Shown here in pieces: positions 8,962 through 15,905 of a DNA stretch of 35,556 nt. Below the pieces are notes generated by a model. The model was not told where the DNA came from. It saw only the letters and a program-made list of their open reading frames with translations, and did not search any database. Location: NCBI GenBank assembly GCA_964482235.1, contig CAYZWU010000054.1, positions 1 through 35,556 of the forward strand, given 5' to 3'. Source of the stretch: CAYZWU01 sp964482235. Lineage in GTDB: Bacteria > Planctomycetota > B15-G4 > CAYZWU01. Position numbers and translations under genes: made by a program. Position 1 is the stretch's first letter. Each line of letters starts with the position of its first letter.

Positions 8962-10062
8962 TCAATTGGCCCGAATCCCGTTGGAGGCATCGATCGGCGG
9001 CTGGTTGATCGGCGCATCGCTCAGGATACCCTGAAAGTAGATCGTGGTGCCTGCCGCGTAGGGAGAAACAACACCCTGCAGATGAAAAAAATCCCCCACC
9101 GGGTAACGGTCCATCGCCATTGGAAATCCGCTGAGAAAGCTTCCCACGAGCCGTGTCACGTCATAGCTGCCGCCGAGATAGAGATCGACTTGCGAAAGCG
9201 AAGCAGCCAGGTACCCCTCGAGCCCAAGCCCGTTCTCCCGCAGCAGGAAATTGATCTCGCTCCCGGCCGTGAAATCGCCCGCCGCATAGAGACCGGCCTC
9301 GTTGCCCTGGGCACAAACGCCGTAGAAGATCATGTTCGATTCGCCCTCCGTGCCGAAGAGCTCGGACGGCCAGGTCAACCACATGGGAGGGTAGCCGATC
9401 CACCAGGTCCCATTGTATGTGCCGTTCGGGTAGTAGACATCGAAAACGTTCTCTGTACCGTTCCCCGGATGGCGAAAACCAAAGGTGAGGCCTGAGCTGC
9501 CCATGGCCGGATCGCTGAGGCGAATATGACCAATCCCGAACTCGCGGTTCAGCAGAAACTCGTAGCCTGTCCCCTCCAGGTCGAGCGTGACGGACCAGGT
9601 CCAGCCGTACCCCGGCGGCAGCGTGGGGAGATTGCTCCCGTTGGGAAGCCCGAAAAAGGCAAAGCCGGCCTCCTGGGTTCCCAGACCGCTGCCCCAGCCC
9701 GTGCAGCTGTCATAGAAGCAGATGGCATACTCATCGCCGGCAGGATCCAGGTTGTTGGTTCCATAAGAGAAGGTGAAGCCGTCCACCACGTGGTCCGGCA
9801 GCCCGCTGGCCGGCTGCGGAAGCTTTCCCCAGTCGAGATGGATGTAATTGGTGTGATTGCCGCTCCACCAGGCCGAAACGCCGGTATTGTCCCAGATGGA
9901 CGAGCTGTGGTCGGGAGCTCCGCCCGGTACGATCTCGCCGTCGACCCATCGGGCGCTGCGCGCGCCGGACACCTTCAGGAGTTCGCCTTTCATCCTATCC
10001 TGGGCGCCGATCGAACCGGCAGCGATAAGCAGAACAAGCAAGCTTCCACAAACAGGGTTCAT
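8962..10062 (-). CDS. Secreted tandem-family protein B (unknown function)
   Basis: The protein has 366 residues. GGAGG nine bases upstream supports the ATG at 10062 (MNPVCGSLLV) over two in-frame ATGs just before it. The signal peptide is probably cut at SIGA|Q. It has the family pattern (SARWVDG, SIWDNTG, AWWSG, DWGKLP, FYDSCTGWGS, DASNGIRAN). Unlike the other four copies it lacks the Cys after AWWSG (Asn instead) and has a new Cys in ICFYDSC and another in YGVCAQG, so its disulphide pattern may differ. The C-terminal ~100 residues differ from protein A at only about five positions. No function can be assigned. Confidence 0.82.
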   Translation of the reverse strand: MNPVCGSLLVLLIAAGSIGAQDRMKGELLKVSGARSARWVDGEIVPGGAPDHSSSIWDNTGVSAWWSGNHTNYIHLDWGKLPQPASGLPDHVVDGFTFSYGTNNLDPAGDEYAICFYDSCTGWGSGLGTQEAGFAFFGLPNGSNLPTLPPGYGWTWSVTLDLEGTGYEFLLNREFGIGHIRLSDPAMGSSGLTFGFRHPGNGTENVFDVYYPNGTYNGTWWIGYPPMWLTWPSELFGTEGESNMIFYGVCAQGNEAGLYAAGDFTAGSEINFLLRENGLGLEGYLAASLSQVDLYLGGSYDVTRLVGSFLSGFPMAMDRYPVGDFFHLQGVVSPYAAGTTIYFQGILSDAPINQPPIDASNGIRAN

Positions 10063-10090
10063 GACGTCCATCCTCCACATCTCATCTACT

Positions 10091-10112
10091 GGAAAAAGTC
10101 GGTGGCACACCC
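10091..10112 (-). promoter_or_regulatory. Conserved leader motif upstream of tandem gene B
   Basis: A 22-base motif containing AAAAAGTCGG and GGCACACCC on the plus strand lies 28 bases upstream of the start of gene B. The same motif occurs at nearly the same distance before genes C, D and E. It could be a promoter or operator, or an element of the mRNA leader. Confidence 0.5.
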
Positions 10113-10146
10113 ATGGAACCGAGCGCAGGGCGTCCCGATCATCCTT

Positions 10147-11238
10147 TCAATTGGCCCTGATCCCGTTCGAGGCATCGATAGGCGGCACCATGAGCTGCCC
10201 GCCGCTCAGGAGTGCCTGGAAGTAGATCGTGGCGCCAGCCACATATGGCGAGACCACACCGTTCAGGCGATGGTAGTCGCCGTATGGAGACCGATTCATC
10301 GTCATGGGGAATCCGCTCATGCAGCTCCCGACGAGGCGGGTCACGTCGTGGGTGCCGCCGATGTACATGTTCATCATGGAATAGGAGGCAGCCAGATAGG
10401 CGTTCCGGCCGAATCCGTTGTCGCGCACGAGAAACTCCACATTGCTCCCGGCCGCGAAGGTGCCGACCGCGTGGAGGCCGGTATCGTTGCCCCGTGCGCC
10501 CACACCGTAGAACGTCATGTTCGACTGGCCATCCCTGCCGAAGAGCTCCGTCGGCCAGGTGGCCCAGACGGTCGATCCGAACCACCATGTCCCGTTGTAC
10601 ACGAAGGTCGGGTAGAAGACGTCGTAGGCGTTCTCCGTACCGTTCAATGGATGGCGGTGGCCCAGGGCTATTCCGGTGTAGCCGGTGGTGGGAAAATTCT
10701 CCCTTCTCATGCCGAATCCGAGCTCCTGTCCGAGAAGGAAATCGTACCCTGTTCCTTGAAGATCCACGTTGATCGTCCAGATCCAGCCGAATCCCGGCGG
10801 CACGGTGGGCAATCCCAGACCGTTGGGAAGCCACTTGAAGATGAAGCTGGCCTCGTGGCAGCCCATGTTCCCCCAGCCGGTGCAGCTGTCGAAGAAGTAG
10901 GTGATGAAGCTCTCGCCGAAGAAATCCCGGTTGTTCGTGCCGTAGGAGAAGGTAAAGCCGTCGAGCACATGATCGTCGAGCCCGCTGGCCGGCGCCGGGA
11001 TCTTGCCCCAGTCGATGTTGATGTACCAGGTCGCGCATCCGCTCCACCAGCCCGTAATCCCCGTGTTGTCCCAGATCGAATTGCCGGCATCGGGAGCTCC
11101 GCCCGGAACGACCTTCCCGTCCACCCACCTTGCGCTGCGCATCCCGAGGACCTCTTCGAGACCGCCGGCCGCCTGACTCTGGGCGCTCGCCGAGCCGGCC
11201 GCCATCAGAACGAGCAGCGCCGCAACGAAAATCCTCAT
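10147..11238 (-). CDS. Secreted tandem-family protein C (unknown function)
   Basis: The protein has 363 residues. It starts MRIFVAALLVLMAAG after GGAGG and has a signal peptide cut at ASA|Q. The family pattern is complete: SARWVDGKVVPGGAPD, SIWDNTGITGWWSGC, INIDWGKIP, FSYGTNN, YFFDSCTGWGNMGC, FLLGQELGFG, WWFGSTVWATWPTELFG and DASNGIRAN. Like D, it has a second Cys after GWGN (NMGC or NLGC), probably adding a disulphide. The N-terminal and C-terminal parts are about equally close to D. It is cotranscribed or at least collinear with B (84 bases apart) and D (68 bases apart). Confidence 0.82.
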   Translation of the reverse strand: MRIFVAALLVLMAAGSASAQSQAAGGLEEVLGMRSARWVDGKVVPGGAPDAGNSIWDNTGITGWWSGCATWYINIDWGKIPAPASGLDDHVLDGFTFSYGTNNRDFFGESFITYFFDSCTGWGNMGCHEASFIFKWLPNGLGLPTVPPGFGWIWTINVDLQGTGYDFLLGQELGFGMRRENFPTTGYTGIALGHRHPLNGTENAYDVFYPTFVYNGTWWFGSTVWATWPTELFGRDGQSNMTFYGVGARGNDTGLHAVGTFAAGSNVEFLVRDNGFGRNAYLAASYSMMNMYIGGTHDVTRLVGSCMSGFPMTMNRSPYGDYHRLNGVVSPYVAGATIYFQALLSGGQLMVPPIDASNGIRAN

Positions 11239-11268
11239 CGATACGTTCCTCCAAGATGAAAAGGTCTG

Positions 11269-11289
11269 CGAAAAGTCGGAGGCGCAACC
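11269..11289 (-). promoter_or_regulatory. Conserved leader motif upstream of tandem gene C
   Basis: The plus-strand sequence contains GAAAAGTCGG followed by AGGCGCAACC. It starts 30 bases upstream of gene C and matches the leaders of B and D at most positions. Confidence 0.48.
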
Positions 11290-11306
11290 GCTTCTCGATT
11301 ATCCGT

Positions 11307-12398
11307 TCAGTTGGCCCGCAGTCCGTTCGAGGCATCCATTGGCGGCTGCATCAGATGCGCGTCGCTCAAGAGAGCCTGGAAGTAGATCGTGGCACCTGCC
11401 GCCTGAGGCGTGACAATGCCGCTCAATCGATGAAAGTCCCCAACTGGAGAACAACCCATCTTCATGGGGAATCCGTTGATGCAGCTCCCGACAAGGCGGG
11501 TCACGTCGTGGAAGCCGCCGATGTATCGATTCACCTCGGAAAAGGAGGCAGCCAGATAGGCGTTCCGGCCGAAACCGTTGTCACGGGCGAGAAACTCCAC
11601 CCTGCTCCCGGAGGTGAAGCTGCCGATCGCATGGAGTCCGGCATCGTTACCCAGGGCGCCGACACCGTAAAACGTCATGTTCGATTCGCCTTCGGTGCCG
11701 AAGATCTCCGTCGGCCAGGTGGACCAGCAGGTCGATGAGAACCACCATGTTCCGTTGTACACGAAGTTCGAGTAGTAGATGTCGAAGGCTTTCTTCGTGC
11801 CGTTCCCAGGGTGGCGGTAGCCCACGGTTATTCCCGTTGAGCCCAAGGTGGGTGAACTGACAAGGCTCAAGCCGAATCCGAATTCCTGTCCGAGGAGAAA
11901 CTCGTGCCCTGAACCTTCAAAGTCCACATTGATGGTCCAGACCCAGCTGAATCCCGGTGGCAAGGTTGGCAGCCCATGTCCGTTGGGAAGCCCTTCGAAC
12001 TGATGGCAGGACTCGAGGCATCCCAGATTCCCCCAGCCGGTGCAGCTGTCGAAGAAGTAGACGCCAAAGGATTCGCCGGCGGAATCCATGTTGTTCGTGC
12101 CGTAGGAGAAGGTGAAGCCGTCGATCACAAAATCATCGAGTCCGCTCGCCGGCTGCGGAAGCCTGCCCCAGTCGAGGTTGATATACCCGGTATCGCAGCC
12201 GCTCCACCAGCCCGTGATCCCCGTGTTGTCCCAGATCGAATTGCCGGCATCGGGCGCCCCGCCTGGAACTATCTTTCCATCCACCCATCGGGCGTAGCGC
12301 ACCCCGGAAACCTCTTCGAGATCGCCGACCACAAGGCCCTGAGCGATCGCAGAGCCGGCGGCCATCAGTATAAGCAGCGCCGCAGCGAGTCGTCTCAT
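11307..12398 (-). CDS. Secreted tandem-family protein D (unknown function)
   Basis: The protein has 363 residues. It starts MRRLAAALLILMAAG after a GGAGG site and has a signal peptide cut at AIA|Q. All family blocks are present (ARWVDGKIVPGGAPD, SIWDNTG, WWSGC, NLDWGRLP, FFDSCTGWGNLGC, FLLGQEFGFG, DASNGLRAN). An additional Cys follows in LESCHQF. The C-terminal part (VEFLARDNGFGRNAYLAAS ...) groups with C and E rather than with A and B. The role is unknown. The upstream 240 bases are the longest spacer in the array. Confidence 0.82.
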   Translation of the reverse strand: MRRLAAALLILMAAGSAIAQGLVVGDLEEVSGVRYARWVDGKIVPGGAPDAGNSIWDNTGITGWWSGCDTGYINLDWGRLPQPASGLDDFVIDGFTFSYGTNNMDSAGESFGVYFFDSCTGWGNLGCLESCHQFEGLPNGHGLPTLPPGFSWVWTINVDFEGSGHEFLLGQEFGFGLSLVSSPTLGSTGITVGYRHPGNGTKKAFDIYYSNFVYNGTWWFSSTCWSTWPTEIFGTEGESNMTFYGVGALGNDAGLHAIGSFTSGSRVEFLARDNGFGRNAYLAASFSEVNRYIGGFHDVTRLVGSCINGFPMKMGCSPVGDFHRLSGIVTPQAAGATIYFQALLSDAHLMQPPMDASNGLRAN

Positions 12399-12638
12399 CG
12401 GAACCTACCTCCAAAACGAAATGATCCGGAAAGAGTCGGCAGCGCACCCGTAAAGCCAAACGTCGCGGCGTTTCGCTCTTTTCACATAATTTTGTTTTCT
12501 CGGGGAAAAATCTCCCCGACTGCCAGCAGGCTGTTGAAGAAGTCAATCGAACCGAAACCGCTTGATCAACGTTCAGCCAAGGCAATTGTCTGATCTGAAA
12601 GGATATGCAGCGGCAGCAACCGCTTCCCGATTTTCCGT
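12399..12638. other. Spacer between tandem genes E and D
   Basis: Besides the leader motif, the spacer holds a small hairpin at 12501-12518 (CGGGGA / TCCCCG) that could act as a weak terminator or pause site; no U-run follows on the minus strand. Bases 12434-12475 resemble the leader of gene E well beyond the motif, including CGTAA, CCAAACG and CGCGGCG, so the upstream region was duplicated with the gene. A GGCTGTTGAAGAAGTC string at about 12529-12544 resembles ends of some insertion sequences, but no transposase is present. Confidence 0.5.
12428..12449 (-). promoter_or_regulatory. Conserved leader motif upstream of tandem gene D
   Basis: The plus-strand sequence contains GGAAAGAGTCGG followed by GCGCACCC. 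It begins 29 bases before the start of gene D. The match continues upstream into a segment shared only with gene E. Confidence 0.5.
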
Positions 12639-13730
12639 TCAGTTGGCCCGCATTCCGTTCGAAGCATCCACGGGCGGCTGCATCAGGTTCGAGTCGCTCA
12701 GGAGAGCCTGGAAGTAGATCGTGGCACTTGCCGCCTGAGGCGTGACCAGGCCGCTCAACCGATGAAAGTCGCCAACGGGAGAGCGATCCATCTTCATGGG
12801 GAATCCGATGATGTTCTTCCCCACAAGGCAGGTCACGTCGTAGCTTCCACCGATGTATCGATTCACCGCGGAACGGGAGGCAGCCAGATAGCTGTCCAGG
12901 CCGAATTCGTTGTCGCGTACGAGGAACTGCACCGTATTCCCGGCCGCGAAGTCGCCGGTCGCGTAAAGACCGGCGTCGTTGCCCCGGGCGCCCACGCCAT
13001 AGAAGGTCATGTTCGATTCGCCTTCTGTACCGAAGAGCTCCGTCGCCCAAGTGGCCCAGTAAGAGGTCCCGAACCACCAGGTGCCGTTGTAGATCCCGTT
13101 CGGGTAGTAAATATCAAAAGCGTTGTCTGTGCCGTTCATGGGATGATGGATTCCAATGGCAATGCCGGAGGAGCCCATGGTGGGTGTGTTCTCGCGGCTC
13201 AAGCCGAATCCGAATTCCTGTCCGAGAAGGAACTCGTATCCTGTTCCTTCGATGTCGACAGTTATGATCCAGACAATGGCATATCCTGGAGGCGTCGTAG
13301 AGTGCCAATAATAGCCTGGAAGACCTGAGAAAAGAAAACCCGCTTCCTCGACACCCAGATTGCCCCAACCTGTGCAGCTGTCAAAGAAGTAGACGGCATA
13401 GGATTCAGCGTAAGTTTCATTGTTGTTGGTACCGTAGGCGAAGGAGAAACCGTCGATGACAAAATCGTCGAGGCCATTCAATGTCAGCGGAAGCCTGCCC
13501 CAATCAAGGTTGACATACCCGGTCCCGCAGCCGCTCCACCAGGCCGAGATTCCCGTGTTGTCCCAGATGGAATTGCCCGAATCAGGCGCCTTGCCCGGAA
13601 CGATCTGCCCGTCCACCCACCGGGCGTGCCGCACACCGTGAACCTCCTCAAGGCCGCCTGCCTTCTTGACCTGGGCGATCGCCGGACCGGCGGCCGCCAA
13701 AACAAGCAACGCCGCAACGAAAGTTTTCAT
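12639..13730 (-). CDS. Secreted tandem-family protein E (unknown function)
   Basis: The protein has 363 residues. It starts MKTFVAALLVLAAAG after a GGAGG site and has a signal peptide cut at AIA|Q. The frame stays open 116 codons upstream, but that part crosses the palindrome at 13835-13941 and does not look like protein. Family blocks are intact (HARWVDGQIVPGKAPD, SIWDNTGISAWWSGC, NLDWGRLP, YFFDSCTGWGN, EFLLGQEFGFG, DASNGMRAN). The segment between FFDSC and the WIITVDIEG strand is the most diverged. In the expected direction of transcription this is the first gene of the array, so its upstream region may hold the main promoter. Confidence 0.82.
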   Translation of the reverse strand: MKTFVAALLVLAAAGPAIAQVKKAGGLEEVHGVRHARWVDGQIVPGKAPDSGNSIWDNTGISAWWSGCGTGYVNLDWGRLPLTLNGLDDFVIDGFSFAYGTNNNETYAESYAVYFFDSCTGWGNLGVEEAGFLFSGLPGYYWHSTTPPGYAIVWIITVDIEGTGYEFLLGQEFGFGLSRENTPTMGSSGIAIGIHHPMNGTDNAFDIYYPNGIYNGTWWFGTSYWATWATELFGTEGESNMTFYGVGARGNDAGLYATGDFAAGNTVQFLVRDNEFGLDSYLAASRSAVNRYIGGSYDVTCLVGKNIIGFPMKMDRSPVGDFHRLSGLVTPQAASATIYFQALLSDSNLMQPPVDASNGMRAN

Positions 13731-13760
13731 CGAAACCTTCCTCCAAAACAGAATTGTCCG

Positions 13761-13780
13761 GGAAAAACAACGGCGCACCC
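13761..13780 (-). promoter_or_regulatory. Conserved leader motif upstream of tandem gene E
   Basis: The plus-strand sequence contains GGAAAAAC and CGGCGCACCC and begins 30 bases upstream of gene E. It is two bases shorter in the middle than the copies before B and D. The shared segment extends to CCAAACGCCGCGGCG, as before gene D. Confidence 0.45.
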
Positions 13781-13834
13781 GTAAGACCAAACGCCGCGGC
13801 GACCCGGATTTTTCACTCTCTTTGTATTTTTTCC

Positions 13835-13941
13835 GGGGATACCGAGCCCGCGCAATCTCCGCCATATTCGGACAACGCCGCACACTGATTCGGTATCTCT
13901 GCACCCGAATATGGCGGAGATTGCGCGGGCTCGGTATCCCC
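13835..13941. repeat. Perfect 37-base inverted repeat around a 33-base loop
   Basis: The left arm (13835-13871, starting GGGGATACCGAGCCCG) and right arm (13905-13941, ending GGGCTCGGTATCCCC) are exact reverse complements over 37 bases. The right arm ends four bases from the stop of the phosphatase gene at 13946. The loop contains a second ATTCGG (13888-13893) that can pair with CCGAAT of the right arm, so a smaller alternative hairpin exists. There is no U-run, so it is not a standard intrinsic terminator. Related sequence lies at 1953-2070 and 15835-15857. It fits a short non-autonomous mobile or REP-like element. Confidence 0.85.
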
Positions 13942-13945
13942 GACT

Positions 13946-14749
13946 TCAGCGCCTCTTCAGGACGGTTCTCAGACCGTCGAGCGCCTTCTCGTGCCCGCAA
14001 AGGACGAAGTCGGCCACCGCCTCCCTCTTTGCCGGGCCGGCATAGTCGATCGGACTCCCGTTCAGATACTCCATGCAATAGCCGAGCGATTGCGCCAAGG
14101 CGTGGGCGCCGGCGATGTCCCAGATGTGCGTGCGGTTCGACTCAACAGCTCCGACCACCAGGGGAAAGACGGCGGGATAGCAGAGATGCAGGGCCGCGCT
14201 GCCGATGCTCCGCACCTTCCCCTTGAAGAGAGAGAGGTCGATCTTCCTGTGAGCGCGCGAGTGGACCATCAGGTTCGCGAGGTTCGCGCCCGATCCCTCT
14301 CGCGGCAGGGCGGGCGCCGCGGGCAGGGTCTGCCCGTTCCGCAGCGCCGGCTTCCCGATGTCGGCAAAGAGGCAGAGCTCGAGCACCGGGGCGAACACGA
14401 TGCCTGCGCAGGGCTGCAGGTCCTGGTCGAGGAGCCCGAGAGACACGCACCACCCGCCCATCCCCTGGCTGAAGGAGTCGGTCCCGTCGATCGGATCGAG
14501 GGCAAAGGTGAAGGGTTGCGACGGATCGAACCCCTGCTCCGACTCCTCGGACACGATGTTCGCGTCCGGGTGGAGGCGGCCGATCTCGCTGCAGAGCGCC
14601 TCCTCGACCGCGTGATCCATCACGGTGAGAAGGGAACCGTCGTCCTTGAGACGCGTTCCCAGCGAAGAGGGATCCTCCTGCGCCCTGCGGGCCTTCTCTC
14701 CAACAGCCTGCACGACGGGCAGCAGGTCGGCGATCGACTCGATCTTCAC
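13946..14749 (-). CDS. Inositol-monophosphatase / CysQ superfamily phosphatase
   Basis: The protein has 267 residues, the normal length for this family. It starts with GTG at 14749 behind AAGGAG. Family members are Mg- or Li-sensitive phosphatases that hydrolyse inositol phosphates, 3'(2'),5'-bisphosphate nucleotides (CysQ) or fructose 1,6-bisphosphate. Metal-site motifs are visible: Glu pair at 68-69 (SEES), DPIDGTDSF at 85-93 and WDIAGAHAL at 210-218. The DPIDGTDSFSQG form and the absence of a membrane segment suggest a soluble enzyme. The substrate cannot be decided from the sequence. The gene stands apart from its neighbours; the holin-like gene is divergent. Confidence 0.88.
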   Translation of the reverse strand: MKIESIADLLPVVQAVGEKARRAQEDPSSLGTRLKDDGSLLTVMDHAVEEALCSEIGRLHPDANIVSEESEQGFDPSQPFTFALDPIDGTDSFSQGMGGWCVSLGLLDQDLQPCAGIVFAPVLELCLFADIGKPALRNGQTLPAAPALPREGSGANLANLMVHSRAHRKIDLSLFKGKVRSIGSAALHLCYPAVFPLVVGAVESNRTHIWDIAGAHALAQSLGYCMEYLNGSPIDYAGPAKREAVADFVLCGHEKALDGLRTVLKRR

Positions 14750-14905
14750 GGCGTCTCCTTTCTTGCCATCTCGGTGTCACGCGGCAGCGAAACCGGCCGC
14801 CATCCACTATTGTCTGAGCTCCTCCACTCCTATAGTATGTCAGAAGCGCGTTTCTTCAACCTGATGCGGCGGATTCCATCGGGATTTCTAGAAAGGAGAA
14901 GCCTC

Positions 14906-15223
14906 ATGAAGCTGAACGTCAAGGCCTTCGCCTTCGCCTGTGCTGTCGTCTGGGGGCTGGGCCTCTTCGTGGTCACCTGGTGGATCATCATCCTTCACGG
15001 TGCCGCCGACCTGGACAGCGACACCTACACGCCGCCGTTCATCGGCCTGGTCTACTACGGCTACAGCTTCACCGTCGTGGGAAGCTTCATCGGCCTGGCC
15101 TGGGCCCTGATCGACGGGTTGATCCTCGGGCTGATCTTCGCGTGGGTATACAACCTCTTCGTGGACAAGATCACGGCGCAGCCTGAAAAAGAGGCCTCGC
15201 AGGCCGGCGAAACGGCGCCCTAG
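14906..15223 (+). CDS. Small holin-like two-helix membrane protein
   Basis: The protein has 105 residues. AAGGAG at 14893-14898 supports the ATG at 14906. A first helix at about 8-31 and a second at about 48-83 contain the pattern GYSFTVVGSFIGLAWALIDG followed by LIFAWVYNLF. This pattern is typical of small proteins that databases label bacteriophage holin, although most sit on chromosomes with no phage around them. No lysin or phage gene lies nearby, so a lytic role is unlikely. The true function is unknown. A possible promoter (TTGTCT at 14810-14815 and TATAGT at 14831-14836) has a short 15-base spacer. Confidence 0.72.
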   Translation: MKLNVKAFAFACAVVWGLGLFVVTWWIIILHGAADLDSDTYTPPFIGLVYYGYSFTVVGSFIGLAWALIDGLILGLIFAWVYNLFVDKITAQPEKEASQAGETAP

Positions 15224-15242
15224 TCGTTGCTTGCCTACCGGT

Positions 15243-15320
15243 CGGAGTTGTGCACTCCTTCAGAGCCGCCGGACGTCGGAGGACCTCCTTTAGGCGGCTC
15301 TGAAGGAGCGCACAACTCCG
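15243..15320. repeat. Palindromic element P1, 28-base arms
   Basis: The arms 15243-15270 (CGGAGTTGTGCACTCC ...) and 15293-15320 are reverse complements with one mismatch in 28. The 22-base spacer begins GGACGTCGGAGGACC. The reverse complement of this spacer matches the spacer of the element at 15747-15826 at both ends (TAAAGGAG and GACGTCC), so the two are members of one family inserted in opposite orientation. The arm sequences differ, yet each copy stays self-complementary. Confidence 0.85.
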
Positions 15321-15746
15321 ATTGGATAGACTGTATTGCCGACTCGGGTCGTTTTTTCCCGTTACTGCACATTGCCGGGCCCATTTATTTTCAGCCACTT
15401 GAACGCAAGAACCAATGGGCCAAGAGCCCGTTGCCGAGCTCGCGCGTCCTATGCCGGTTTCACTTCAATTCGGGAGCTGAGTGACGGGGATTTCAAGTGC
15501 ACCGCATTCCGCACGTTGTCCCCTGGCATCCCTGTCTCTTTGGTTGAGATTGTGCTGGCTCACTATTTCCAGCCTCGCAGTCTTCTCTCAATAATTAAAA
15601 AATTGTGGTGTGACTGGTAAGACACCGGTATGGCGTTCATTGAAAGGAAATGAAAGCAGCGCTCCGTCGGAGGCGCTTCCCATAACTCGAAATGCCGACC
15701 GTCCGTGATCTTTATCCAAGCTGTCTGCTATAGAGATCCCCCCAAT

Positions 15747-15826
15747 CGGCGTGGAGTGCTCCGTTGCGGAGCTGTAAAGGAGCTTCTTAGCGACGTCCCA
15801 GCTCCGCAACGGAGTACTCCACGCCG
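15747..15826. repeat. Palindromic element P2, 28-base arms
   Basis: The arms 15747-15774 (CGGCGTGGAGTGCTCC ...) and 15799-15826 are reverse complements with one mismatch in 28, around a 24-base spacer starting TAAAGGAG and ending GACGTCC. Each arm itself contains a small hairpin (CTCCG-TTG-CGGAG), so the element can fold as one long stem or as separate small stems. It is followed after eight bases by a fragment of the other repeat family. Confidence 0.85.
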
Positions 15827-15834
15827 ACCGGAGA

Positions 15835-15857
15835 CCGCGCAATCTCCGCCATCTTCG
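15835..15857 (+). repeat. Fragment of the 37-base repeat arm
   Basis: CCGCGCAATCTCCGCCAT followed by TTCG after one changed base matches the arm at 13848-13870 at 22 of 23 positions. It directly follows palindrome P2. No partner arm is found before the gene end at 15906. Confidence 0.6.
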
Positions 15858-15905
15858 CGAGAGAGCAGGACGCCCCGGATCGTTCCCGGGCTGCTCTGCG
15901 TCGGA

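Larger units (their letters stand above)
15224..15905. other. Gene-free 680-base region with palindromic repeats
   Basis: No frame here has a convincing protein. The region contains two related long palindromes (15243-15320 and 15747-15826), a fragment of a second repeat family (15835-15857) and a smaller hairpin around 15657-15676. The middle (about 15330-15650) is visibly AT-richer than the genes around it and shows no recognisable structure. It lies between the ends of two convergent genes, a usual place for repeats to accumulate. Confidence 0.6.

Noticed and set aside
12501..12518. Hairpin CGGGGA/TCCCCG as a true terminator of gene E
   Set aside because: The stem is only six base pairs and lacks a downstream U-run on the minus strand; it is kept only as a note in the spacer entry.
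12520..12560. Insertion-sequence end (GGCTGTTGAAGAAGTC)
   Set aside because: The string resembles some IS termini, but there is no second inverted end, target duplication or transposase in the window.
13731..14078. 116-codon N-terminal extension of tandem protein E
   Set aside because: It runs through the 37-base palindrome and into the phosphatase gene; the signal peptide and ribosome-binding site shared with the other four copies mark 13730.
14906..15223. Holin gene as evidence of a prophage
   Set aside because: No lysin, capsid, terminase or integrase gene is near; such small membrane proteins are common on chromosomes under this label.
15243..15826. Integron attC sites or a CRISPR array
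   Set aside because: The palindromes lack the GTTRRRY/RYYYAAC core and bulged pattern of attC, are not followed by cassettes, and there is no regular repeat-spacer series or cas gene.
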